Assembly (NCBI RefSeq): GCF_003001955.1
Contig: NZ_PVNH01000006.1
Span: 362,314 to 426,313 of the forward strand
Direction of reading: 5' to 3'
DNA length: 64,000 nt
Origin: Prauserella shujinwangii
GTDB taxonomy: Bacteria > Actinomycetota > Actinomycetes > Mycobacteriales > Pseudonocardiaceae
The position numbers were made by a program, and so were the translations under genes. The notes beneath the pieces are model-generated. The model was not told the origin of the DNA. It saw only the letters and a list, made by a program, of their open reading frames with translations, and did no database searches. Of the stretch, positions 42,249 to 51,681 are shown one piece after another (the stretch's first letter is position 1; every line of letters begins with the position of its first letter).

Positions 42249-43100
42249 TCAGGAGTGCGCCATCACCTCCCTGAGGAACGCCAGCCCGTCCGCGGCGAGG
42301 GCGTCCTGGCTCTCGGCCAGCGGCCGCCAGATCGAGGCGGCCGTGGCGATGCTGTTGTTGTGCGCGGTGAACGACTCGATGCACAGCGGCCCGCCGTACC
42401 CGGCGTCGCGGAGGGCGGCCAGCAGGGCCGGCCAGTCGAGATGGTCGCGCCCCGGTGTGCCGCGGTCGTTGGCGCACACCTGCACGTGCGCGATCCGCCC
42501 GCCCGCCGACCGGATCGCCGCGGGGATGTCGGTCTCCTCGATGTTCTGGTGGTAGACGTCCAGCGCCACCCCGCAGGAGGGCAGCCCGTCGAGCGCCTCC
42601 AGGGTCTGCCCGACCGTGTTGAGCAGGCTCGTCTCGTACCGGTTGAGCGGCTCGACGCCGAGCACCACACCCGCCTGCCGTGCGTGCTCCAGCACGGGGG
42701 CGAGGTTGTCCCGCAGCTCGCGCACGCACGCGGCCCGCTCGGTGGCCGTCATGCGCCACGTGCGGCCCACCGACGCGTAGGCGGGACCGCACAGCGCGGG
42801 CGAGCCCACGCGTGCGGCCACGTCCAGGCAACGGCGGAGGTAGTCCTGTGTGGACGCGACGGTGGCGGTGTCGGCCCGCACGAGCTCCCTGCCCGGTGGC
42901 ATCACCAGCACCACGGACGCGGCCAGGCCGAGATCGGCCAGCAGCGCCGCGGCCGCGCCGGGGTCCCAGTCACCGAGGTTCTCCACCGGGAGCTCGAGCA
43001 CGTCGAACCCCTGTTTCGCCACGGAGGGCGCCAGCTCGGCGAGCGCGGCGTCGTCCAGTGGCGAGGTCCACACCCAGGTGTTCACGCCGACCGCGTGCAT
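42249..43100 (-). CDS. Sugar phosphate isomerase/epimerase (TIM barrel)
   Basis: Protein of 283 residues from the ATG at 43100. It belongs to the AP_endonuc_2 / xylose-isomerase-like barrel: VNTWVWTSPLDD, FDVLELPVEN, VLGVEPLNRYETSLLNT (metal Glu), VALDVYHQNIEETD (metal Asp/His), HVQVCANDRGTPG and CIESFTAHNN. These residues fit D-psicose/D-tagatose 3-epimerase-type enzymes, which act at C3 of ketoses, or 3-keto-sugar hydrolases of the same fold. It starts 2 bases after the binding-protein gene ends and is followed by the ThuA gene after 64 bases. Substrate not known. Confidence 0.82.
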   Translation of the reverse strand: MHAVGVNTWVWTSPLDDAALAELAPSVAKQGFDVLELPVENLGDWDPGAAAALLADLGLAASVVLVMPPGRELVRADTATVASTQDYLRRCLDVAARVGSPALCGPAYASVGRTWRMTATERAACVRELRDNLAPVLEHARQAGVVLGVEPLNRYETSLLNTVGQTLEALDGLPSCGVALDVYHQNIEETDIPAAIRSAGGRIAHVQVCANDRGTPGRDHLDWPALLAALRDAGYGGPLCIESFTAHNNSIATAASIWRPLAESQDALAADGLAFLREVMAHS

Positions 43101-43102
43101 CG

Positions 43103-44275
43103 TCACCGCCAGCGCTGCGGGAAGCCGGGCATGTCCTGGCAGCCGCAGAGGCCGTAGTGCAGCGGCGGCATGCCCTCGGTCAGGTACCGGTCGAGGTTGC
43201 CGGAGTCGACCACCGGCTGCGGCAGGATCCACTCCTTCGGCACCTCTTCCCCGTTCAGGATCTTCAGCGCCGCGATCACCGGGGTCCGCCACTGGTACGT
43301 CGGGTACGTCGGCGCCAGCGCGGTCAGGCCCTCGTCCTTCCACTTCCGCAGGAACTGCTGCTGGTCCTCGCCGGAGATCGCGGGCGGCTCCATGCCGGCG
43401 TCCTCGAACGCCTCCAGCACGGCGACCGCGGCGGTGCCGTCGTCCATCCAGATGCCGTCGATCCGGCCCTCCCGCTGCAGGTAGTCCGACACGATGCTCT
43501 TGGCGGTGGCGCTGTCGTTCTCGGTGAACTCCGCGCCCACCACCTCGACGCCGTTGTCGGCGAAGATCCGCTCCGCCGCGGCCCAGCGGTGCTCCAGCAC
43601 GTCCACGCCGGGCAGCACCCGCAGGGCGAGCACCTTGCCGTCCGAGCCGACCTCCCCGGACAGGAACTCGGCGGCCGTGGCGCCGAACGCGTAGCCGCCG
43701 ATCGGGTGGATGAACGTCACCGGGCAGTCGGTGTTGACCCCGCGGTCGAACACGATCACGGGGGTGCCGCTGTCACAGGCGGCCTCGACCGCGGGGGTGA
43801 GGGTGGCGGTGGTGTTGGGCGAGACGATCAGCGCGTCGCAGTCGCGGGACAGCAGCGCGGAGATGTCGCTGATCTGCTTGTCGTCCTTGGCCTCCGCGTC
43901 GAGGACCGTGAACTCGGCGATCTCGTCGTGCAGGTCCACCTCGGCCTGCATGGTCTTCCAGCCGACCTGCCGCCACGGGTTGTCCACCGAGGCGTTGGAG
44001 AAGCACACGTGGTGCGGGCCGTCCTTGGCGTACTGCGCGGTGTCCACCATCTCCGGTTCGAGCGCCTGCTCCCACGGCTTGCCTTCGGGGCCCTGCGGGG
44101 TGGCGTCGCGCAGGGCGAGCTGCCGCTCGTACTCGGCCTGGTCGAAGAACTCGTCCTGCTGCGCCGGTGACTGCTCCGGGGCCGAAGACGGTCCCTGCGC
44201 GGGCGGCAGGTCGCTCGAACAGGCCGCCAGTGCGAGCGCGGCCGCGGCGAGCGCGGTCAGCCATGCTTTTCTCAT
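43103..44275 (-). CDS. Sugar ABC transporter binding lipoprotein
   Basis: Protein of 390 residues from the ATG at 44275. The signal is a lipoprotein type with lipobox LAACS (lipid Cys ~19). After an acidic linker comes a periplasmic-binding-protein-like fold (type 1): VCFSNASVDNPWRQVGWKTM, CDALIVSPNTTATLTPAVE, TPVIVFDRGVNTDCP, IDGIWMDDGTAAVAVLEAF. This is the ribose/galactose-type family. The ligand cannot be read from the sequence. Its start overlaps the permease stop by ATGA. Confidence 0.88.
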   Translation of the reverse strand: MRKAWLTALAAAALALAACSSDLPPAQGPSSAPEQSPAQQDEFFDQAEYERQLALRDATPQGPEGKPWEQALEPEMVDTAQYAKDGPHHVCFSNASVDNPWRQVGWKTMQAEVDLHDEIAEFTVLDAEAKDDKQISDISALLSRDCDALIVSPNTTATLTPAVEAACDSGTPVIVFDRGVNTDCPVTFIHPIGGYAFGATAAEFLSGEVGSDGKVLALRVLPGVDVLEHRWAAAERIFADNGVEVVGAEFTENDSATAKSIVSDYLQREGRIDGIWMDDGTAAVAVLEAFEDAGMEPPAISGEDQQQFLRKWKDEGLTALAPTYPTYQWRTPVIAALKILNGEEVPKEWILPQPVVDSGNLDRYLTEGMPPLHYGLCGCQDMPGFPQRWR

Positions 44276-45270
44276 GATGTGCCTTTCCTCGTCCGGAACA
44301 CCGACCGGCCGCTCGCGGCGTAGGCCACGGCGGCGATGATGATCACTCCCTGCACGGCGGACTCCAGGCCACCGGAGATGCCGAGCAGGTTCAGCAGGGA
44401 GAACAGCGCTTCGAGGGTGAGCGCGCCGGCCATCGCGGCGACCACGGAGCCACGGCCGCCGCCGAGCACCACGCCGCCGAGCACGACCGCCGTGATGACC
44501 CGGAACTCCAGCCCGTCGCCGACCTGGGCCGACACGCCCGCGAACCCGCCGAGCAGGATGGCCGCGACCGCGGCGGACAGGCCGGAGAGCACGAAGGCGA
44601 GCGTGCGCAGGCGCTCGACGTGCCCGCCACCGAGCCGGACCGCCGTCTCGTTGTCGCCGATCGCGACGAGCATGCGGCCCGTGCCGCCGCGCATGAACAG
44701 CACGGCGGCGGCCACCAGCGCGGCGAGCAGCAACACCGACCACGGCACCTGGCCGAGCAGGGGCACGTCGAAGCCCTCCCGGCCGATCGTGCGGAACGCC
44801 TCGGACAGCGCGCCGCGCGGCGAGCCGCCGGTCCACAGGAACACCGCGCCGTCCAGCACCAGCAGCATGCCCAGGGTGACGATGAACGAGGGCACCAGCA
44901 GCCGCGTGGTGATGAGCCCGTTGACGAGCCCGACCAGGGCGCCGAAGCCCAGCACGAACGGGATCACCCAGAGGGTCGCCGCCTCGTCGCCGTCGATCAG
45001 CCGCGCCGCGATCACCACCTCGGCGGTCACGAGCGAGCCGACGGAGAGATCGAAGCCGCCGCTGACGATCACGAAGTACTGCCCGATGGCGAGGATCATC
45101 AGCGGGGCCGCCCGCTTGAGCAGGGCGAGGTAGCCGGCAGGCTCGCTGTAGGCGGGTCCGGCGAAGGCGAGGGCCACGAGCAGGACCGCCAGCACGGCGA
45201 GCACGGGCGCGGTGCCGTCGGCGAGCCGGGGCAGCCGGGACGGGCGGGAGGCCGGGTCGGTGGTGGTCAT
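44272..45270 (-). CDS. Sugar ABC transporter permease (RbsC type), second
   Basis: Protein of 332 residues with about nine hydrophobic segments and BPD_transp_2 motifs: QYFVIVSGGFDLSVGSLV near residue 65, VTLGMLLVLDGAVFLWTGG and VVLGGVVLGGGRGSV in the cytosolic loop that meets the ATPase. The ATG at 45270 overlaps the first permease stop by 4 bases. It should form a heterodimer channel with the preceding permease. Confidence 0.9.
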   Translation of the reverse strand: MTTTDPASRPSRLPRLADGTAPVLAVLAVLLVALAFAGPAYSEPAGYLALLKRAAPLMILAIGQYFVIVSGGFDLSVGSLVTAEVVIAARLIDGDEAATLWVIPFVLGFGALVGLVNGLITTRLLVPSFIVTLGMLLVLDGAVFLWTGGSPRGALSEAFRTIGREGFDVPLLGQVPWSVLLLAALVAAAVLFMRGGTGRMLVAIGDNETAVRLGGGHVERLRTLAFVLSGLSAAVAAILLGGFAGVSAQVGDGLEFRVITAVVLGGVVLGGGRGSVVAAMAGALTLEALFSLLNLLGISGGLESAVQGVIIIAAVAYAASGRSVFRTRKGTS

Positions 45271-46250
45271 CGGCGCATCCTCCGGCGGGCGTACAGGGCG
45301 ACGGCGACGATCAGCACGACGCCGCGGACGACGTCCTTGAAGAACGGGGTCACGCCGAGCTCGTCGAAGGTCGTGTCCAATGTGGCCAGGATGAGGACGC
45401 CGCCGATGGTTCCGGCCACGCCGCCCCTGCCGCCCGCGAGCAGCGTGCCGCCGAGCACGACCGCGGCGATGGACTCCAGGTCGTAGCCCGCGTCGGTGCC
45501 CACCCACGGCGCGCCCGAGCCGAGCCTGCTGGCGAGGAACAGCCCGGCCAGTCCCGCGGCCACCGAGCACAGCACGTGGGCGGTGATCACGACCCGGTCG
45601 GTGCGGATGCCGGAGAACCGTGCCACCTCCTCGTCGCCGCCGACCGCGTAGAGGTGGTAGCCGGGCCTGGTCCGGGCCAGGAACCACCAAGCGAGCCCGG
45701 CCAGCGCCAGCATCAGCAGCGCCGAGACCGGGACCGGCCCGATCCGGTCGTAGCCCAGGTGCTGGAACACCCTGGGCACCTGGCCGGAGGGCCCGGTGTA
45801 GCCGTTCTCCAGGTAGCCGCGGATGATCAGCGCGGTGCCCAGCGTCGCGATGAACGCGTTCACCTTCAGCTTGGCGACCACGAGCCCGTTCAGCAGGCCC
45901 ACCCCCGCGGCGCAGGCGAGGGTCAGCAGCACGGCGGGCAGGATCATGCCCGGATCGCCTGCCATCGTCTCGGCGCCGATGAGCGAGCACAGCCCGATCA
46001 GGTAGGCCACCGACAGGTCGAGCTTGCCGGTGAGGATCACCATGGTCTGCCCGATCGCCACCAGGCCGAGCGCCGTGCTGCGGGTGAGGATGTTGAGGAT
46101 GCCACCCTGGTCGAGCAGCACGCCGCCGCGCATCGCGACGAGCACGCTGCCCAGCACCAGCAGGAGCACGAGCGCGCCGTAGACGGCCGCGACGGGGTTG
46201 CCCAGGCGGGTCCACTGCGGACGGACGCCGGGCTCGACGGCCACGCTCAT
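45267..46250 (-). CDS. Sugar ABC transporter permease (RbsC type), first
   Basis: Protein of 327 residues from the ATG at 46250 (MSVAVEPGVRPQW). The frame is open to 46352, but those codons are the intergenic repeat, so the internal ATG is chosen. It has BPD_transp_2 features: MVILTGKLDLSVAYLIG, NAFIATLGTALIIRGYLENG and VVLGGTLLAGGRGGVAGT. It is 154 bases downstream of the ATPase gene, and the spacer contains a hairpin that could lower expression of the downstream genes. Confidence 0.9.
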   Translation of the reverse strand: MSVAVEPGVRPQWTRLGNPVAAVYGALVLLLVLGSVLVAMRGGVLLDQGGILNILTRSTALGLVAIGQTMVILTGKLDLSVAYLIGLCSLIGAETMAGDPGMILPAVLLTLACAAGVGLLNGLVVAKLKVNAFIATLGTALIIRGYLENGYTGPSGQVPRVFQHLGYDRIGPVPVSALLMLALAGLAWWFLARTRPGYHLYAVGGDEEVARFSGIRTDRVVITAHVLCSVAAGLAGLFLASRLGSGAPWVGTDAGYDLESIAAVVLGGTLLAGGRGGVAGTIGGVLILATLDTTFDELGVTPFFKDVVRGVVLIVAVALYARRRMRR

Positions 46251-46280
46251 GCCGCCCCGCCTTCCGCCCGGCGCGACGCT

Positions 46281-46359
46281 CCCCAATGTGGCATTGGTGG
46301 CGTTGACCGCACCGAATGCGGCGTTGGTTGCATCGAACGCACCGAATGCCACATTGGGG
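46281..46359 (-). repeat. CAATGTGNCAT-family intergenic inverted repeat, copy 3
   Basis: Arms 46281-46295 and 46345-46359 are a perfect 15-bp inverted repeat (ccccaatgtggcatt). The interior on the minus strand contains about two copies of a 30-base unit that would read A-F-G-A-F/V-D/N-A-T-N-A if translated. It lies inside an operon, between the ATPase and the first permease. The arms match those at 24103-24183. Confidence 0.75.
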
Positions 46360-46404
46360 GCACCCCGGCGATCGGCTCCGCCCCGGCGATGGGCCCCGTC
46401 CCGG

Positions 46405-47916
46405 TCATGCGGCCTCCAGCGCGTGTCCCGTGGCCAGCGCCATCACGGCCTCCTCGCTCGGCCCCGCGGGCAGCTCCCCGGCGATCCGGCCGTCGTACAT
46501 CACCAGCACCCGGTCGCTCATGCCGATCAGCTCGGGCAGCTCCGAGGAGATGAGCAGGATCGCCACGCCCTGTCCGGCCAGCCCGCGCAGCAGGTCGTAG
46601 ACCGCCTTCTTCGCGCCCACGTCGATGCCGCGCGTCGGCTCGTCCACCACGAGCACCTTCGGCTCGACGGCGAGCCACTTGGCGAGCACCACCTTCTGCT
46701 GGTTGCCGCCCGAGAGCAGCCGCACCTCCTGGTCGGGCCCCCTGGCCACGAGCGTCACCGAGCGCAGCAGCTCACCGAGGTCGAGCCTGCGCAGCCCGCG
46801 CCCCCGGCCGAACGCGGCGCGGCGGACCAGCAGGGCGTTGTCGCGCACCGACTGGCGCAGGGCGAGGCCCTCGCCCTTGCGGTCCTCCGTGACGTAGGCG
46901 ACGCCGCGCCGCACCGCCGCCCGCGGCGAGCGGATCCGCGCCGGCGTCCCGTCCAGCTCGACGGTGCCCTCGGTGAACGGCTCGGCCCCGCAGACGGCCC
47001 TGGCGACCGCGGACCGGCCCGCGCCCTGCAGCCCGGCGAGGCCGACGATCTCGCCTGCCCGCAGCCGCAGGTCGATGCCGTGCACCCGGGCGTTGCCCCC
47101 GCCCCGCACCGCGAGCCGTACGTCGCCGAGATCGGCGGGCCGCGCCCGGTCGGGGAAGTAGGCGTCGAGCGGCCTGCCCACCATGTGCCGGACCAGCTGG
47201 TCCGAGGTGAGCTCGCGGGTCGGCCGGACCGTCACCAGCTCACCGTCCTTCAGCACGGTGATGCGCTGGCTGAGGTCGAACACCTCGCGCAGCCGGTGCG
47301 AGACGTAGAGGATCGCGATGTTCCGCTCGCGGAGCCTGCGCACCAGGTCGTACAGCAGCTCGACCTCGTGGTCGGCGAGTGCCGCGGTCGGCTCGTCCAT
47401 GGCGAGCACGCGGGCGTCGGTGGCCAGCGCCTTGACGATCTCCACGACCTGCTGCTGCGCCACCGGCAGCCTGCGCACCTGCGTGCGTGGCGAGATCCCG
47501 CGCTCCCCCAGCCAGTCCAGCAGGCGCTCGGTCTCGGCCTCCATCCGCCTGCGATCGACGCGTCCCCACCGGACGGGCTCGCGGCCGAGGTGGACGTTCT
47601 CCGCGACGCTGCGGTCGCCGAGGAGGTTGAACTCCTGGTGGACGATGGAGATCCCCGCCGACTGCGCCTCCCGGGGCGAGGCGAACGTCCGCCGGACGCC
47701 GTCCACCTCGATGGTGCCCTCGTCCGGCTGGTGCACCCCGGCCAGCACCTTCATCAACGTGGACTTGCCTGCCCCGTTCTCGCCGACCAGCGCGTGCACC
47801 TCGCCGGCGTGCAGGTCGAGATCGACGTCCCGCAGCACCTGGTTGCCGAGAAAGCGCTTACCAATCCCGCAAAGCCGAACGACCGGAGACTCCACGGTGA
47901 GGCCAGTCACACTCAT
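46405..47916 (-). CDS. Sugar ABC transporter ATP-binding protein (RbsA/MglA type)
   Basis: Protein of 503 residues with two ABC domains. The first has Walker A GENGAGKST, VHQEFNL and Walker B LAMDEPTAAL; its signature is the family's degenerate LPVAQQQVVEIVK. The second has GLQGAGRSA in place of Walker A (degenerate, as in RbsA), signature LSGGNQQKV and Walker B LVVDEPTRGID. It drives uptake through the two RbsC-type permeases. It is the first gene of the leftward sugar locus. The ATG at 47916 has a strong promoter ending 7 bases before it. Confidence 0.92.
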   Translation of the reverse strand: MSVTGLTVESPVVRLCGIGKRFLGNQVLRDVDLDLHAGEVHALVGENGAGKSTLMKVLAGVHQPDEGTIEVDGVRRTFASPREAQSAGISIVHQEFNLLGDRSVAENVHLGREPVRWGRVDRRRMEAETERLLDWLGERGISPRTQVRRLPVAQQQVVEIVKALATDARVLAMDEPTAALADHEVELLYDLVRRLRERNIAILYVSHRLREVFDLSQRITVLKDGELVTVRPTRELTSDQLVRHMVGRPLDAYFPDRARPADLGDVRLAVRGGGNARVHGIDLRLRAGEIVGLAGLQGAGRSAVARAVCGAEPFTEGTVELDGTPARIRSPRAAVRRGVAYVTEDRKGEGLALRQSVRDNALLVRRAAFGRGRGLRRLDLGELLRSVTLVARGPDQEVRLLSGGNQQKVVLAKWLAVEPKVLVVDEPTRGIDVGAKKAVYDLLRGLAGQGVAILLISSELPELIGMSDRVLVMYDGRIAGELPAGPSEEAVMALATGHALEAA

Positions 47917-47923
47917 GCGGGGG

Positions 47924-47951
47924 ACCTTACAAGACCTTCTGTGCAAGTCAA
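47924..47951 (-). promoter_or_regulatory. Sugar-operon promoter, probably leaderless
   Basis: On the minus strand the -35 is TTGACT (47946-47951) and the -10 is TAAGGT (47924-47929), with a 16-base spacer. The -10 ends 7 bases before the ATG at 47916, so transcription would begin at or one base before the start codon. Leaderless messages are common in actinobacteria. Confidence 0.6.
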
Positions 47952-47963
47952 ACAAAAGTTTGA
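47948..47963. promoter_or_regulatory. Operator-like inverted repeat over the sugar-operon -35
   Basis: Six bases tcaaac, then aaaa, then gtttga form a perfect inverted repeat that overlaps the -35. The AT-rich form resembles sites of ROK- or LacI-type sugar repressors. No repressor gene is nearby, so the regulator must act from elsewhere. Confidence 0.5.
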
Positions 47964-48085
47964 TTTCGGGCAGCGCAAACACGTTCGGACGCGGCCGAAC
48001 GGGTGAGCACCCGAACGGCGGCACCCCTCGACGCCCGGAGCCGCTACAACCAGAGGGAACGATCACCGCCGGATCGGGGGCTCCC

Positions 48086-48967
48086 ATGCGTCCCATGCGC
48101 GACAGCCTGCTCGCCGTCCTCGTCGCGGCCCTGGTCGCGCTGCTGCTGGGTCCCGGCCAGGCCGCCGCGCGCGAGTCCGGATTCCGGCACTACGTCGCGC
48201 TCGGCGACTCCTACACCTCGGGTCCGCTCATCCCGTTGCAGCGGCTCGACCCGCTCGGCTGCCTGCGGTCCACGAGCAACTACCCGGCTCAGCTGGCCTG
48301 GCGGCTGCGGGTGCGCTCGTTCACCGACGTCAGCTGCGCGGGCGCGGACACGGCCGACATGGCCGCGCCGCAGCGCGTCCCGCTCGGCGTCAACCCGCCC
48401 CAGCTGGACGCCCTGCGGCAGCACACCGACCTGGTGACGCTCGGCATCGGCGGCAACGACCACGGCGTGTTCGGCACGGTGATCGACACCTGCCCGGAGT
48501 TGCGCGAGTCCGATCCGGACGGTGCCCCGTGCCGGGAGCACTTCACCGTCGACGGGACGGACACACTGCTCGCGGCGATCGCGGACACCCGGCGCAACGT
48601 CGAGGCCGTGCTCCGCGAGATCCGCACCCGCTCCCCCGGGGCGACCGTGCTCGTGATCGGCTACCCGCGCATCGCGCCGCCGACCGGAACCTGCCCGCGG
48701 GTGCTGCCGTTCGCCGACGGCGACTACGCCTGGCTGGACAGCGTCGAGCAGGCGCTCAACGGCGCTCTCGCCGCGGCCGCGGCCACCGTCGGCCGGGCCC
48801 GCTTCATCGACATGTATCCGGCTTCACTCGGGCACGACGCGTGCGCCGGGCGGGACGCGTGGATCCAGGGCAAGGACACCAACCCGCTCGCGGCCGCCTC
48901 CTACCACCCGCGGCTGTCCGGCATGACCGGCGTGGCCACGGAGATCCACCGCGTCCTGACGTCGTGA
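48086..48967 (+). CDS. Secreted GDSL/SGNH lipase
   Basis: Protein of 293 residues from the ATG at 48086; a second ATG at 48095 is possible. A signal peptide (~1-28, PGQAAA) precedes an SGNH domain: GDSYTSGP (Ser), TLGIGGNDHGVFG (Asn) and ASYHPRLSGM (Asp/His region). Six cysteines (DPLGC, SCAG, DTC, APC, TGTC, HDAC) can form three disulfides, as in Streptomyces GDSL lipases. It hydrolyses esters outside the cell. It converges on valS, and its stop codon lies in a shared hairpin. Confidence 0.88.
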   Translation: MRPMRDSLLAVLVAALVALLLGPGQAAARESGFRHYVALGDSYTSGPLIPLQRLDPLGCLRSTSNYPAQLAWRLRVRSFTDVSCAGADTADMAAPQRVPLGVNPPQLDALRQHTDLVTLGIGGNDHGVFGTVIDTCPELRESDPDGAPCREHFTVDGTDTLLAAIADTRRNVEAVLREIRTRSPGATVLVIGYPRIAPPTGTCPRVLPFADGDYAWLDSVEQALNGALAAAAATVGRARFIDMYPASLGHDACAGRDAWIQGKDTNPLAAASYHPRLSGMTGVATEIHRVLTS

Positions 48968-49004
48968 GTGCGGAACGTGGCTGGAACCACGTTCCGCGCT
49001 CACG
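48963..49004. terminator. Bidirectional terminator holding the lipase and valS stop codons
   Basis: An 18-bp stem with one G-T pair (48963-48980 with 48987-49004) and a 6-base loop. The left arm contains the lipase TGA (48965-48967); the right arm, on the minus strand, contains the valS TGA (49000-49002). Both genes therefore end in TCGTGAG, the first bases of the arm. The left arm resembles that at 28649 (16 of 19). Confidence 0.8.
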
Positions 49005-51642
49005 AGGGCAGGGCGGCGAGGCGGGCGGTGATGCGCTCGATGTCGGCGGCCGCGGTGTCGCGGCGCGCCTTGATCTTGTCCACCACCTCGGCGGGCGCCT
49101 TGTCGAGGAACGCCTGGTTGCCCAGTTTGCCCTCGGTCTGCTTGAGCTCCTTCTCCGCCACCGCGAGGTCCTTCTGCAGCCGCTTGCGCTCGGCGGCGAC
49201 GTCGATCGCGCCGGACGTGTCCAGCTCCACCTGCACGGCCCCGGCGGGCAGCGAGACCTCGATCGCGGCGGTGGCCGAAAAGCCGTCGCCCGCGTCGGTC
49301 AGCCGCGCCAGCGACCGCACCGCGTCCTCGTGCGCCGCGAGGTCCGCGTAGCCAGGGCCGGACAGCCGCGCGGCCACCTTCTGACCGGGCTTGAGCCCCT
49401 GGTCGGAGCGGAACCGGCGGATCTCGGTGACCAGCTTCTGCAGGTCGGTGATCCGGCCGTCGGCGACGTCGTCGGGCTCGGGGAGGGCTGGCCCCCCTCC
49501 GGTCAGCGCCTGCCCCGGCCAGCGCGCGACGACGAGGGACTCGCCGCCGGTCAGCGCCGTCCAGAGCCGCTCGGTGACGAACGGCACGAACGGGTGCAGC
49601 AGCCGCAGCACGGTGTCGAGCACGTGCCCGAGCACGGCTCTGGTGTTGTCCGCGCGGTCACCCGAGAGCTGCACCTTCGCCAGCTCCAGGTACCAGTCGC
49701 ACAGCTCGTCCCACGTGAAGTGGTAGAGCAGGTTGGTGGCCTTGGCGAACTGGAAATCCTCCAGCAGATCGTCCACTTCGGACACCACGGTGCGCAGCCT
49801 GCCGAGGATCCACCGGTCCGCCTCGGTCAGCTCCCCGGTGGCGGGCAGCGGCCGCGCGACGGTGGCGCCGTTGAGCATGGCGAACCTGCTGGCGTTCCAC
49901 AGCTTCGTGCCGAAGTTGCGCGCCCCGGCGGCCCACTCCTCGGCCAGTGCCATGTCGCCGCCAGGGTTGGCGGCGCGGGCGAGGGTGAACCGGGTGGCGT
50001 CCGCGCCGAAGCGGTTCATCCAGTCGAGCGGGTCGATGCCGTTCCCGCGCGACTTCGACATCTTCTTCCCGTTGGCGTCGCGGATGAGCCCGTGCAGGAA
50101 GACGTGGTCGAAGGGCTGCCTGCCGTCCATGGCGTACAGGCCGAACATCATCATCCTGGCGACCCAGAAGAAGAGGATGTCGTAGCCGGTGACCAGCACC
50201 GTGGTCGGGTAGAACTTCGCCAGATCCGCGGTGTCGTCCGGCCAGCCCATGGTCGAGAACGGCCACAGCCCCGACGAGAACCACGTGTCGAGCACGTCCG
50301 GGTCCTGGTGCCAGCCCTCCCCCGACGGCGGCTCCTCGTCCGGGCCGACGCACACGGTCTCGCCGTCCGGGCCGTACCAGACCGGGATGCGATGCCCCCA
50401 CCACAGCTGGCGGGAGATCGTCCAGTCGTGCATGTTGTCGACCCAGTCGAAGTAACGCTTGGCGAGCTCCGGCGGGTGGATCTCGGTGCGGCCGTCGCGC
50501 ACGGCGTCGCCCGCGGCCCGCGCGAGCGGCTCGACGCGCACCCACCACTGCAGGGACAGCCTGGGCTCCACCACCGTGTCGCAGCGCGAGCAGTGCCCCA
50601 CCGCGTGCAGGTACGGCCGCTTCTCCGCGACGATCCGGCCCTGCTCGCGCAGCGCGGCGACGATGGCGGGCCGCGCCTCGAACCGGTCCAGGCCCTCGAA
50701 CGGGCCGTGCGCGGTGATCACCGCGCGTTCGTCCATGATGGACGGCATCGGCAGCCCGTGCCGCCTGCCGATCTCGAAGTCGTTGGGATCGTGGGCCGGG
50801 GTGACCTTCACGGCGCCGGTGCCGAACTCGGGGTCGACGTGCTTGTCCGCCACCACCGGGATGCGGCGCCCGGTGAGCGGCAGCTCCACCTCGGTGCCCA
50901 CGAGGTGCGCGTACCGTTCGTCGTCCGGGTGCACGGCGACCGCGGTGTCGCCGAGCATCGTCTCGGCCCGGGTGGTGGCCACGACGATGGCGTGGTCGCC
51001 GTCGCCGTAGCGGATCGAGACGAGCTCGCCCTCGTCCTCGGAGTGGTCGACCTCGATGTCGGACAGCGCGGTGTGGCAGCGCGGGCACCAGTTGATGATC
51101 CGCTCGGCCCGGTAGATGAGCCCGTCGTCGTAGAGCCGCTTGAACATCGTCTGCACGGCCCGCGACAGCCCGTCGTCCATGGTGAACCGCTCGCGGGACC
51201 AGTCGACGCCGTCGCCGAGCCTGCGCATCTGGTCGAGGATCTTGCCGCCGTACTCGGCCTTCCACTCCCAGACCCGCTGGACGAAGCCCTCGCGGCCGAG
51301 GTCGTGCCGCGAGACGCCCTCGTTCGCCAGCTCGCGCTCGACGACGTTCTGCGTCGCGATGCCCGCGTGGTCCATGCCGGGCAGCCACAGCACCTCGTAG
51401 CCCTGCATCCGGCGGCGGCGGGTCAGCGCGTCCATCAGCGTGTGGTCGAGCGCGTGTCCCATGTGCAGGCTGCCGTTGACGTTCGGGGGCGGCAGCACGA
51501 TGGTGAACGGCGGCTTGTCCGAGGCCGCGTCCGCCGTGAAGTAGCCCGCGGCTACCCAGCGCTGGTAGAGGCCGGCTTCCTCGTCGGCCGGGTTCCAGGC
51601 GTTGGGCAGGTCGGTCTGCTGCTGGGGCGCGTTCTCCGTCAC
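49000..51642 (-). CDS. valS: Valyl-tRNA synthetase
   Basis: Protein of 880 residues, normal for class Ia ValRS. It has the HIGH-like [18 protein letters not shown], the editing domain CP1 around residues 190-340, KMSKS as KKMSKSRGN, the anticodon domain and a C-terminal coiled coil ([23 protein letters not shown]). It charges tRNA-Val. In relatives folC follows it directly. No T-box is visible in the short leader. Confidence 0.97.
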   Translation of the reverse strand: MTENAPQQQTDLPNAWNPADEEAGLYQRWVAAGYFTADAASDKPPFTIVLPPPNVNGSLHMGHALDHTLMDALTRRRRMQGYEVLWLPGMDHAGIATQNVVERELANEGVSRHDLGREGFVQRVWEWKAEYGGKILDQMRRLGDGVDWSRERFTMDDGLSRAVQTMFKRLYDDGLIYRAERIINWCPRCHTALSDIEVDHSEDEGELVSIRYGDGDHAIVVATTRAETMLGDTAVAVHPDDERYAHLVGTEVELPLTGRRIPVVADKHVDPEFGTGAVKVTPAHDPNDFEIGRRHGLPMPSIMDERAVITAHGPFEGLDRFEARPAIVAALREQGRIVAEKRPYLHAVGHCSRCDTVVEPRLSLQWWVRVEPLARAAGDAVRDGRTEIHPPELAKRYFDWVDNMHDWTISRQLWWGHRIPVWYGPDGETVCVGPDEEPPSGEGWHQDPDVLDTWFSSGLWPFSTMGWPDDTADLAKFYPTTVLVTGYDILFFWVARMMMFGLYAMDGRQPFDHVFLHGLIRDANGKKMSKSRGNGIDPLDWMNRFGADATRFTLARAANPGGDMALAEEWAAGARNFGTKLWNASRFAMLNGATVARPLPATGELTEADRWILGRLRTVVSEVDDLLEDFQFAKATNLLYHFTWDELCDWYLELAKVQLSGDRADNTRAVLGHVLDTVLRLLHPFVPFVTERLWTALTGGESLVVARWPGQALTGGGPALPEPDDVADGRITDLQKLVTEIRRFRSDQGLKPGQKVAARLSGPGYADLAAHEDAVRSLARLTDAGDGFSATAAIEVSLPAGAVQVELDTSGAIDVAAERKRLQKDLAVAEKELKQTEGKLGNQAFLDKAPAEVVDKIKARRDTAAADIERITARLAALPS

Positions 51643-51681
51643 AACCGTGAAGTCTACGAACCGGCAGCCCGGCGCCGGTCG

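Noticed and set aside
36935..42274. A 1779-codon open frame opposite the ThuA giant gene
   Set aside because: Same reason: a shadow frame with Arg/Val/Gly-rich sequence and no domain. The minus-strand gene has a signal peptide and clear domains.
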